NCBI GenBank assembly: GCA_902783305.1
Contig: CACZQU010000536.1
Span: forward strand, 1 to 5,408
DNA from: an uncultured Lachnospiraceae bacterium
GTDB lineage: Bacteria > Bacillota > Clostridia > Lachnospirales > Lachnospiraceae
DNA length: 5,408 nt
Reading direction: 5' to 3'
Under the pieces are notes generated by a model, which made no database searches, was not told the origin of the DNA, and was given only the letters and a program-made list of their open reading frames with translations. A program made the position numbers and the translations under genes. Shown here piece after piece: positions 1-5,404 of the stretch (position 1 is the first letter of the stretch; the number at the start of each line of letters is the position of its first letter).

Positions 1-6
1 ACTCAT
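1..6 (-). CDS. Start of a further operon gene, cut by the window edge
   Basis: On the minus strand an AAGGAG ribosome binding site (positions 20-15) is followed after 8 bases by ATG at 6-4 and one more codon, giving Met-Ser before the sequence ends. Site quality and spacing match those of the complete genes upstream. The gap from the preceding shell-protein stop is 65 bases and no terminator is visible, so the operon probably continues here. The product cannot be told from two codons. In related compartment operons this position holds further shell, CoA-recycling or signature-enzyme genes, but that is only context. Confidence 0.45.
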
Positions 7-71
7 GAGTGAAACTCCTTGTCTATGGCCCTCCGGCAAAAAAGCTGAGAACGGAGCCTGAAGTCCTGATC

Positions 72-347
72 TCAGATCTTCGGAAGAATCTTTTCCACAT
101 CGGCATGAGGACGCGGAATCACATGAGTCGCTACCAGTTCTCCCAGTCTGGAGGCTGCGGCACTGCCGCTTTCGACAGCTGCCTTCACCGCGCCGACATC
201 CCCGCGGACCATGACGGTCACGAGTCCGGATCCGATCTTCTCCGTTCCGATCAGAACCACCTCTGCTGCTTTTGTCATCTGGTCTGCCGCTTCGATCGCC
301 GCGGTCAGTCCTCTGGTTTCCACCATCCCTAACGCTTCCATTGCCAT
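72..347 (-). CDS. pduA: BMC hexameric shell protein, PduA/PduJ/EutM type
   Basis: This 91-residue protein is a single BMC domain (Pfam PF00936 family), the standard hexagonal tile of microcompartment facets. It keeps the family hallmarks at the same positions as Salmonella PduA: the edge lysine K26, the pore segment EKIGSG (residues 36-41) with S40 lining a small polar pore, the RGDVGAV strand-helix stretch (48-54), and the HVIPRPH motif with R79 that locks neighbouring hexamers. The pore type is the one known to pass small polar metabolites such as propanediol. The ATG at 347 has a GGAGG site 9 bases upstream and ends in TGA. The gene lies 99 bases after another shell gene, the largest gap in the operon, perhaps to adjust its level, since PduA/PduJ proteins are usually the most abundant shell parts. 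PduA, PduJ and EutM cannot be separated from sequence alone. Confidence 0.96.
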   Translation of the reverse strand: MAMEALGMVETRGLTAAIEAADQMTKAAEVVLIGTEKIGSGLVTVMVRGDVGAVKAAVESGSAAASRLGELVATHVIPRPHADVEKILPKI

Positions 348-446
348 AATATCTGTCCTCCGTTTTTTCTTGCTGACTGAAAAACCCGTTACTGTTTCAG
401 CCAGATTCTTCTCCTTTTACAAGGGGCTGATAGTGCACAAATTCCA
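348..446 (-). other. 99-base intercistronic region with two competing hairpins
   Basis: No open reading frame is convincing here. Read as minus-strand RNA, it contains TCAGCC (430-425), then GGCTGAAA (402-395), then TTTCAGTC (382-375). The middle element can pair with the first (6 bp) or the third (8 bp including one G-U, 12-base loop), but not both at once. An AAAAGGAGAAG stretch near 420-410 looks like a ribosome binding site but is not followed by a start codon. The layout could tune mRNA stability or translation of the downstream pduA-type gene. No U-run follows the second hairpin, so it is not a typical intrinsic terminator. Function is speculative. Confidence 0.3.
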
Positions 447-761
447 TTATCGTTTATCCAAAGCGCTGATTTTCAGCATCCGCTCCGTACCGTCCTCCGG
501 ATTGGGGATCACGTGATGCTGTACCACGCCTGTCATGCTTTCTGCCACCTCGATCCCGGCGTTCACTGCTGCCGTTACGTCGGAAACCGTTCCCCTGAAT
601 TTGATGCAGACCAGGAGCGGTACCGGAAGGCTGTCCGCATTCGCCGGTTTGTTTTTGTCAAAAACCTCCAGCGTCACATTTGCCGCCTTGCAGCCTGCAT
701 CCGCCGCCACAAAGGCAGTGGCAAGTCCATATACCTCGAGGATTCCTACCGCCTGCGCCAT
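447..761 (-). CDS. BMC-domain shell protein with extended pore-region loop
   Basis: This 104-residue protein is a single BMC domain, recognised by the N-terminal AVGILEVYGLATAFVAAD strand-helix, the edge lysine K25, the FRG strand end at 55-57, the helix around residues 59-76 and the HHVIPNPEDG segment (82-91). It should form hexameric facet tiles. Compared with the PduA-type protein two positions on, the stretch between the first helix and the RG strand is about nine residues longer. The canonical KIGSG pore loop is replaced by a Lys-, Asn- and Pro-containing segment (about residues 35-48). The interlocking arginine (PduA R79) is replaced by N87. The pore is therefore probably different in size and charge. 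ATG at 761 has an AAAGGAG site 7 bases upstream, and the gene starts 22 bases after the alcohol dehydrogenase stop, so the two are surely co-transcribed. The specific paralogue class was not recognised. Confidence 0.93.
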   Translation of the reverse strand: MAQAVGILEVYGLATAFVAADAGCKAANVTLEVFDKNKPANADSLPVPLLVCIKFRGTVSDVTAAVNAGIEVAESMTGVVQHHVIPNPEDGTERMLKISALDKR

Positions 762-783
762 TTATCGCTCCTTTCTTTTGCTC

Positions 784-2019
784 CTAGTGGTTATTGGTGG
801 AGCCGTCCAGGGCAACATTGGTGATGGCTACTTTAAGGCCCTTCTGTGCAAGGGCAAACTCGTGAGCTTCATTGATCTTTTCGAGCGGGAAGCAGTCCGT
901 GATCAGCTCTGTCACCGGCAGGCCGATCGCCTTTGCCCTCTTCAGGAAGTCAAATGTAGTCATATAATCCCTCAGGGTATATACCCAGCTGCCCACCAGA
1001 TTGATCTCCTTGGCACAAAGATCAAAGTGAGGATTGATCGTCGCTTCCCCGTTGTTGATGAAGAAGCCAAGCTCACAAAGACCGCCGCCGTTGCGGATAA
1101 AATGATAGATATTGGAATGCGCTGCAGGAGAGCCGGTGCATTGGAACGCGAAGTCGGCCAGATGACCGCCGAAGGATTCCCTGACCGCGCCCGAGAGGGC
1201 ATCAATTCCTTTATGATTCATAAAGTTCACCGTCTGATCCGCCCCCATCTTTTTCGCGAAGGCCAGCCGCTGTTCATTTCCGTCTACCGCGGTGATATTG
1301 TTGATTCCCAGTGTCCGCAGCACAGCAATGCAAAGAAGACCGATCGGTCCGCAGCCCTGTACTGCCACGCGGCTGTTGAAGCGGAGGATTCCCGTAGTCT
1401 TGGCACGCTCTACGGCATGGACCAGAACAGCCGCCGGCTCGATCAGGATCCGGGATTTGAGATCCATATCACTGACATTGAAATATGTCGAACCGCGGGA
1501 TCCTTTGATCAGGATGTAATCGGCAAACCATCCGTTGAGGTGGATGTCGTCATCCGGAAGAAGGCCGTATACATCGGCCGCGCCGACATTCTGTTTGTTC
1601 AGGTCAAACATTGTGATCTCCGGGTCGTCCTGAAAGATCATGCAGGTAACCAGCTTGTCTCCGACCTTCAGCGGCTTGCCGGCGCTGTCCTTTTTCACAT
1701 TTCTGCCCAGCTTCACCACGGTTCCGGTACCTTCATGTCCGAGAGCGACGGGGATCAGGCCGAAGGGATCCTTTTTAAACTCATGCTGATCTGTCCCGCA
1801 GATGCCTGTGCCCTCCACCTTGACCAGGATATCGTCATCTCCCACCTCGGGAATCGGATATTCCTTTACCTCAAAATGGCCAAGGGCAGTCAGCATCGCC
1901 ACGTGGGCTGTCTTTGGAACCTCGCCGGCACCGCCGGCGGTTTCCGGCCCGGCACTGTCTGCCATACCGGCGAGCACCTGTTTGACGATTTCTTCTATAT
2001 TCACACTATTGATATCCAT
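784..2019 (-). CDS. Zinc-type medium-chain alcohol dehydrogenase with encapsulation tag
   Basis: This 411-residue protein is an NAD(P)-dependent medium-chain dehydrogenase, probably reducing propionaldehyde or lactaldehyde to the alcohol inside the compartment and regenerating NAD for the neighbouring aldehyde dehydrogenase. Residues 3-19 form an amphipathic helix (NIEEIVKQVLAGM) followed by a Gly/Ala/Glu-rich linker to about 36, a typical encapsulation peptide. The catalytic domain starts near 39. Likely catalytic-zinc ligands are C74 (GICGTD), H95 with E96 (GHEG) and E194 (IEPAA). The nucleotide fold has GCGPIG at 222-227, and D246 at the end of the next strand favours NAD over NADP. The usual four-cysteine structural-zinc lobe is absent: only C126 lies in that region. 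An upstream in-frame ATG at 2118 exists, but it lies inside the preceding gene and lacks family-like sequence. ATG 2019 has AAGGAG 7 bases away and directly precedes the tag. The exact substrate is not shown by sequence. Confidence 0.94.
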   Translation of the reverse strand: MDINSVNIEEIVKQVLAGMADSAGPETAGGAGEVPKTAHVAMLTALGHFEVKEYPIPEVGDDDILVKVEGTGICGTDQHEFKKDPFGLIPVALGHEGTGTVVKLGRNVKKDSAGKPLKVGDKLVTCMIFQDDPEITMFDLNKQNVGAADVYGLLPDDDIHLNGWFADYILIKGSRGSTYFNVSDMDLKSRILIEPAAVLVHAVERAKTTGILRFNSRVAVQGCGPIGLLCIAVLRTLGINNITAVDGNEQRLAFAKKMGADQTVNFMNHKGIDALSGAVRESFGGHLADFAFQCTGSPAAHSNIYHFIRNGGGLCELGFFINNGEATINPHFDLCAKEINLVGSWVYTLRDYMTTFDFLKRAKAIGLPVTELITDCFPLEKINEAHEFALAQKGLKVAITNVALDGSTNNH

Positions 2020-2026
2020 TGCGTCA

Positions 2027-2032
2027 CTCCTT
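2027..2032 (-). promoter_or_regulatory. Ribosome binding site deciding the alcohol dehydrogenase start
   Basis: AAGGAG on the minus strand lies 7 bases before ATG 2019. It selects this start over the longer frame opening at 2118, whose extra 33 residues would overlap the aldehyde dehydrogenase gene and push the encapsulation helix away from the N-terminus. Confidence 0.8.
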
Positions 2033-2084
2033 TTACCATCCTCGCGCCGACAACTGAGAGGACTGTATTGAAACTCACAAAATG

Positions 2085-3473
2085 TCAGCGTATGCACAGG
2101 CTGTCTGACATCACGCACCGTCTTCTCTTGGTAAACGCCTGGGCACTGGTCAGGCCCTCCCCGGTACGGCTGGCGATGGTGAAGGTGCAGAAGCCTTCGC
2201 CTCCAAATCCGATCGCAGCATAGGAGGGTCCGTTCTTGACAAGGATTGCCGTGTCAATCGCTTTGGCGTATTTTGTGATATGATCCACGTTTTTGGAATG
2301 GATATGGGCGGAATGGCGGTTGCCATGCTCAAGCCACACCGCCTGTTCGACGGCATCGTCGAAATCCTTTGCCCGGACCACTCCCAGGATGGGCATCATC
2401 AGCTCCGTGCTGATCAGCGGATGCTCCTTCGGTCCTTCAAACACGATGCAGCGGATATTGACAGGCGCATCCACTCCGATCATGGACAGAAGGGTCCTGG
2501 CATCCCGACCGACGCATTTGCGGTTCAGCCTGCCTCCGGGAATACATACCTGAATCAGCTTGTCCTGCTCCTCCTTTGACGCCAGATAGCAGTCATTTTC
2601 CGTCAGCAGATAATCCATCAGCTCGTCCGCGATGGAGGCAACAGCTACGATCTCCTTCTCCGCGATACAGGGCAGATTATTGTCAAAGGTACAGCCGTTT
2701 ACGATATCCCTGGCTGCCTTTCGCACGTCCGCAGTTTCATCCACTAACGCCGGGGGATTTCCCGCGCCGGCGCCTATCCCTCTCCTGCCGGAGGAAAGGA
2801 CAGCCGTCACGACGCCAGGACCTCCCGTGGCAGCGATCAGCTGGATCGCCGGATGCTTCATCATGATTGCGCTGGTATCCATCGTCGGCTTTTCCACGGT
2901 ACAGGCTACATTGTCCGGACCGCCGGCGGCAAGCGACGCTTCGTTGACAAGATTGATGGCATATATGGATGTCTTGATCGCGGCGGGATGCGGGTTGAAT
3001 ACAACGGTATTGCCTCCTGCAATCATCCCGATGGAATTGCACAGAACCGTCTCGCTGGGATTGGTGCAGGGGGTAATCGCGCCGATGACGCCAAAGGGTC
3101 CCATTTCCACCAGTGTCAGACCACGGTCGCCGGACCAGGCCTGCGTCTTGATATCCTCCGTACCCGGAGTCTTATCCGCCACCAGATGGTGCTTGAGAAT
3201 CTTGTCTCCGACATTTCCCATTCCTGTCTCGTCCACGCCCATCCGGGCGAGGATCTCTGCATTGTCCCGGATCGATCTGCGGATCTCGGAAATGATCTTT
3301 TCCCTCTGATCCATGGTCATGCGCCGGACCACCTCGTCCGCTTTCCGGGCTGCCTCGATGGCGTCATTCATATCTGAAAAAATCCCGTGTTTTCCGGATG
3401 GAGCCTGGGCAATCTGGATTTTTGCCATGACTTCCTGTACAATTTCCTGTACTTTTTTTTCGTCTACCGGCAT
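2085..3473 (-). CDS. pduP: CoA-acylating aldehyde dehydrogenase, PduP/EutE type
   Basis: This 462-residue enzyme, the usual length for PduP/EutE, would convert an aldehyde (here most likely propionaldehyde) plus CoA and NAD to acyl-CoA and NADH within the compartment lumen. Residues 4-21 (EKKVQEIVQEVMAKI) form an amphipathic helix joined by a short linker to the catalytic domain near residue 30, matching the N-terminal encapsulation peptide of PduP. Family landmarks visible are GPFGVIGAITPCTNP (125-139), the NPHP turn (160-163), ATGGPG (215-220), GAGNPP (236-241), the catalytic cysteine C269 in NNLPCIAEKE, and the basic C-terminal KRRRC stretch. ATG 3473 has AAAGGAGG 9 bases upstream, and the gene begins 23 bases after the aldolase stop. 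A run of eight adenines lies in codons 5-8 of the tag. The acyl-CoA would feed a phosphotransacylase and kinase outside this window. PduP and EutE are not fully separable by sequence; the aldolase context favours propionaldehyde. Confidence 0.96.
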   Translation of the reverse strand: MPVDEKKVQEIVQEVMAKIQIAQAPSGKHGIFSDMNDAIEAARKADEVVRRMTMDQREKIISEIRRSIRDNAEILARMGVDETGMGNVGDKILKHHLVADKTPGTEDIKTQAWSGDRGLTLVEMGPFGVIGAITPCTNPSETVLCNSIGMIAGGNTVVFNPHPAAIKTSIYAINLVNEASLAAGGPDNVACTVEKPTMDTSAIMMKHPAIQLIAATGGPGVVTAVLSSGRRGIGAGAGNPPALVDETADVRKAARDIVNGCTFDNNLPCIAEKEIVAVASIADELMDYLLTENDCYLASKEEQDKLIQVCIPGGRLNRKCVGRDARTLLSMIGVDAPVNIRCIVFEGPKEHPLISTELMMPILGVVRAKDFDDAVEQAVWLEHGNRHSAHIHSKNVDHITKYAKAIDTAILVKNGPSYAAIGFGGEGFCTFTIASRTGEGLTSAQAFTKRRRCVMSDSLCIR

Positions 3474-3496
3474 TGCGCATAGCCTCCTTTAGCTGA

Positions 3497-4300
3497 TTAC
3501 TGTTTCAGGGCAGCCATGACCTGCTTCGTAATCCTGGCTACCAGCTCCTGATCCGCCTCAGTGGAAGAACCATGGGCAGAGGAGCACTCACCGCCGCAGT
3601 TATGGCAGTTCATCCCATCCTTGTTCTGGCACAGGTTCGCCGGATGCTTCCCGGGAAGTCCCATCTGACGGCGGATCTGATAGAGCCTCTGAACCTGATC
3701 CTTGTCGAATTCCTTGGGTCCTCCGAGCATTTTGGACTGATAGAGAAGCTGTGCGTAAAACTCCACCGATTCCATCTTCAGATAAGCGGCAAGCAGGTCT
3801 ACCGACCAGGTGAGGGCTCCATGGCTCTCCAGGAGAACCGCGTCAAAATGCTCCAGGAATGGCTCCACCGCGTCCGGAATCTCCATGGTGGAAGGTGTCC
3901 CGTAAGGAGCGATCGGTACGCAGCCAAGAGCGATCACCGCTTCGGGCATGATCGGCTGCGTAAGGGGAATGCCGGCAATGGCAAAGCTGGTGGCATACAC
4001 GGGATGTGCATGGACGACAGAGCCGACATCAGGCCTTTTCTGATATACCCTCATATGCATCTTGATCTCGGAGGAGGGACGAAAGCCCGGATTCGCATGG
4101 ATTACCTGACCGTTTTTGTCAATTTTGCAGATGTATTCCGGGGTCATGAAGCCTTTCGACACGCCGGTAGGAGTACACAGGAATTCATTCTCGCCCAGCT
4201 TCACAGAAATATTGCCGTCGTTGGCCGCTACCATGTTGCGGTCGTAAATCCTTTTTCCAATGTCGCAGATCTGTTTTTTGATTTCGTATTCGTTTACCAT
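3497..4300 (-). CDS. fucA: Class II fuculose/rhamnulose-1-phosphate-type aldolase with C-terminal tag
   Basis: This 267-residue protein belongs to the class II aldolase/adducin family. The predicted reaction is zinc-dependent cleavage of L-fuculose- or L-rhamnulose-1-phosphate to dihydroxyacetone phosphate and lactaldehyde. Visible motifs are NDGNIS (27-32) and TPTGVSKG (43-50) for phosphate binding, the catalytic Glu in PSSE (E78), zinc ligands H97 and H99 (VVHAHP), and a third zinc ligand H160 in ESHGAL. E. coli FucA is about 215 residues, so roughly 50 are added at the C-terminus. This extension holds a cysteine cluster (C224, C232, C235, C239, with H219, H233 and H243 nearby) and then a helix at about 247-266 (ELVARITKQVMAAL) that resembles the N-terminal tags of the two dehydrogenases. 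Encapsulated aldolases of this kind are known from fucose/rhamnose compartments. ATG 4300 has AAGGAG 7 bases away; the gap from pduV is 27 bases. Whether fuculose or rhamnulose phosphate is preferred cannot be read from the sequence. Confidence 0.93.
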   Translation of the reverse strand: MVNEYEIKKQICDIGKRIYDRNMVAANDGNISVKLGENEFLCTPTGVSKGFMTPEYICKIDKNGQVIHANPGFRPSSEIKMHMRVYQKRPDVGSVVHAHPVYATSFAIAGIPLTQPIMPEAVIALGCVPIAPYGTPSTMEIPDAVEPFLEHFDAVLLESHGALTWSVDLLAAYLKMESVEFYAQLLYQSKMLGGPKEFDKDQVQRLYQIRRQMGLPGKHPANLCQNKDGMNCHNCGGECSSAHGSSTEADQELVARITKQVMAALKQ

Positions 4301-4327
4301 TGCGTCTCTCCTTCTGGGAAATGATCT

Positions 4328-4831
4328 TTATAAACTATCATGGCCGCTGCCGGCCTGGTTGCTGTGGTTGTCTGAAGCCTCCCTCTCCCAGGGAAGGACA
4401 TCTCCTTCCTCCCGAAGGTAGTCAAGCAGAGCCCATACTCCCTCTCCTGCCGCCGAATCCACATGAAAGATCCTGCGGCAGCCTGCCAGCTCCAGCCACC
4501 TGTGGGCTCTCGCCGGATCCGCTCCCTTCTCATGAATCTTCGTCACAATGCCGATCACCTCCCGGTTGGCCTGGCTGGCACAGCAGGGGGGGAACAGGCA
4601 GTACGGCTCTGTCGCGCCGACAAGAAGCCCGACGACCTGAGCTTCATAAGAATAAAGCGCCAGGGCATGGGCAAGCCCTTTCGTCTGGGCATATTCCCCT
4701 GGTGTATCCACCACCACGTCAAAATGGCTGACATACTGGGTTTTGTGATAATGAATTTTCTCTCCGCGCAGTGCCTGGGTCAGAGTCGTCTTCCCGGCCT
4801 CGCTGCGCCCCATAAGCACGATCTTTCTCAT
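4328..4831 (-). CDS. pduV: PduV/EutP-family GTPase-like microcompartment protein
   Basis: This 167-residue protein matches the PduV/EutP family of small P-loop proteins tied to propanediol and ethanolamine compartments. PduV has been linked to compartment positioning and EutP in some species to acetate-kinase activity, so its role here is open. It has a Walker A motif GRSEAGKT (8-15), the switch region HYHKTQ (27-32), DTPGEY (42-47) as the G3 motif, and a G4-like TKIH (97-100) where relatives have TK-x-D. ATG 4831 is chosen because MRKIVLMGR matches the family N-terminus and GGAG lies 8 bases upstream. A GTG at 4879 overlapping the upstream stop (GTGA) would add 16 residues but has no visible ribosome binding site. 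The PduU-PduV order matches the Salmonella pdu operon. The tail after about residue 148 is polar and looks unstructured. Confidence 0.92.
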   Translation of the reverse strand: MRKIVLMGRSEAGKTTLTQALRGEKIHYHKTQYVSHFDVVVDTPGEYAQTKGLAHALALYSYEAQVVGLLVGATEPYCLFPPCCASQANREVIGIVTKIHEKGADPARAHRWLELAGCRRIFHVDSAAGEGVWALLDYLREEGDVLPWEREASDNHSNQAGSGHDSL

Positions 4832-4839
4832 CAGCGGAT

Positions 4840-4843
4840 CTCC
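4840..4843 (-). promoter_or_regulatory. Ribosome binding site deciding the pduV start
   Basis: GGAG on the minus strand lies 8 bases before ATG 4831. It supports the internal ATG over the GTG at 4879. It sits in the last bases of a stretch that would be coding only if the GTG were used. Coupled re-initiation from the shell-protein stop at 4878-4876 is also possible. Confidence 0.6.
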
Positions 4844-4875
4844 GGATAAATGCTGCTGCAGCGCCAGAGGAAAAG

Positions 4876-5253
4876 TCACGTACGCGTCACCGCGCAGACA
4901 CTGAATCCCAGTGTCCCGTGAACATATTCCAGTACCGCCTCGACAGAAGCCTCCACTTCTGACACGGTTCCGGTAATAATCAGGCTCCCGCTGAAACGGT
5001 CAACGAAGCCCAGATCTGCTCCGGAAGACTTGATGGCGATGTCTCCCATAATAATCGCCGTTTCCGCAGGGCTGACCGTCATGATCCCGATCGCGCTGCG
5101 GGAATAATCCAGTGCCGGATCCAGTCCAAGCTTTGTATAAAGAATACGGTCAGGATTCGCGATAATATGGGCAAGAGAAACCTGCTTGCCCGGAACAAGC
5201 TCCTGGATAATCCTCTGCTTGCCCTCCGGTGAAAGATGATCGGTAAATCCCAT
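4876..5253 (-). CDS. pduU: Circularly permuted BMC shell protein, PduU/EutS type
   Basis: This 125-residue first gene of the operon encodes a permuted single BMC-domain shell protein. The family signature is clear: RIIQELVPGKQVSLAHIIANP (about 14-34), IGIMTVSPAETAIIMGD (about 55-71), GFVDRFSGSLIITG (about 82-95) and a C-terminal segment ending in TRT. In PduU and EutS structures the N-terminal segment forms a small beta-barrel that caps the hexamer pore, so this tile is probably closed or gated rather than a free metabolite channel. It is slightly longer than EutS (about 111) and PduU (about 116), with a longer N-terminus (MGFTDHLSPEGK). ATG 5253 follows a GGGGGGAG stretch after 4 bases. The TGA stop at 4878-4876 abuts the next gene region. 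PduU is preferred over EutS because of the propanediol-type neighbours, including the adjacent pduV-like gene. Confidence 0.94.
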   Translation of the reverse strand: MGFTDHLSPEGKQRIIQELVPGKQVSLAHIIANPDRILYTKLGLDPALDYSRSAIGIMTVSPAETAIIMGDIAIKSSGADLGFVDRFSGSLIITGTVSEVEASVEAVLEYVHGTLGFSVCAVTRT

Positions 5254-5257
5254 ATAG

Positions 5258-5279
5258 CTCCCCCCTGTCCTCAGGACAG
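5258..5279 (-). promoter_or_regulatory. Leader hairpin next to the first ribosome binding site
   Basis: The 15-base stretch 5265-5279 is a perfect inverted repeat, CTGTCCT and AGGACAG around one base. As minus-strand RNA it folds as CTGTCC/GGACAG with a TGA loop. The closing strand runs straight into the G-rich ribosome binding site GGGGGGAG (5265-5258) of pduU. The stem could influence ribosome access or 5'-end stability, or the DNA palindrome could be a protein site. It is not followed by a U-run, so it is not a terminator. Confidence 0.45.
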
Positions 5280-5320
5280 ATGCCAGAACGCATCCTTTCC
5301 ATTCTTTTCCTGCTTACCCT

Positions 5321-5349
5321 ATTATACCGGCTGTCTCCGGAGATGTCAA
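5321..5349 (-). promoter_or_regulatory. Consensus sigma-70/sigma-A promoter of the BMC operon
   Basis: On the minus strand TTGACA (5349-5344) and TATAAT (5326-5321) are both perfect consensus hexamers with an exactly 17-base spacer. Transcription would start near 5314, leaving a leader of about 60 bases before pduU. The spacer contains the perfect 10-base palindrome TCTCCGGAGA (5343-5334). Such a strong core promoter in an inducible catabolic operon implies a repressor, in line with the repeats just upstream. Confidence 0.85.
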
Positions 5350-5404
5350 CAAAAACAACACTGCCATTCTTCATTTTTATGTTGTTTTATGTTGGTTTTA
5401 TTTG
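5348..5404. promoter_or_regulatory. Probable operator: tandem and inverted TTTTATGTTG-type repeats
   Basis: TTTTATGTTG occurs twice in perfect tandem (5375-5384 and 5385-5394), followed by a diverged third copy TTTTATTTG (5396-5404), so the period is 10-11 bases, about one DNA turn. In the opposite orientation TGTTGTTTTTGTT (5360-5348) repeats the motif and overlaps the -35 box. The segments 5348-5360 and 5380-5393 thus form an imperfect inverted repeat (13/14 bases, one-base difference in length) around a 19-base centre. Repeats of this sort are usual for DeoR-family sugar-phosphate repressors, which often control fucose/rhamnose loci; that assignment is inference. Binding would block the promoter. 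Confidence 0.6.

Noticed and set aside
27..58. Inverted repeat CTCCG/CGGAG after the PduA-type gene as a terminator
   Set aside because: The stem is 5 bp with a bulge, the loop is about 16 bases and no U-run follows; a ribosome binding site and start codon lie just downstream instead.
2020..2084. Possible internal promoter in the 65-base gap before the alcohol dehydrogenase
   Set aside because: No acceptable -35/-10 pair at proper spacing was found.
2020..2118. Upstream 33-residue extension of the alcohol dehydrogenase
   Set aside because: It starts inside the aldehyde dehydrogenase gene, lacks family-like sequence, and the internal ATG has a strong, well-spaced ribosome binding site directly before the encapsulation helix.
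535..2223. Long plus-strand open frame of 562 codons opposite the alcohol dehydrogenase
   Set aside because: It is the antisense of a clear family gene. The translation is rich in His, Arg and Cys with no domain pattern, and no good ribosome binding site precedes it. Antisense stops are rare here because the sense gene seldom uses TTA, CTA or TCA codons.
4832..4879. GTG start adding 16 residues to the PduV-like protein
   Set aside because: No ribosome binding site is visible before it and the family begins at the P-loop strand. The GTGA overlap with the upstream stop keeps it as a minor possibility.
5150..5302. Leader open frame starting near 5302 or 5293 and overlapping pduU in another frame
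   Set aside because: Only a weak AGGA lies before it and most of it is a shifted reading of the conserved PduU coding sequence.
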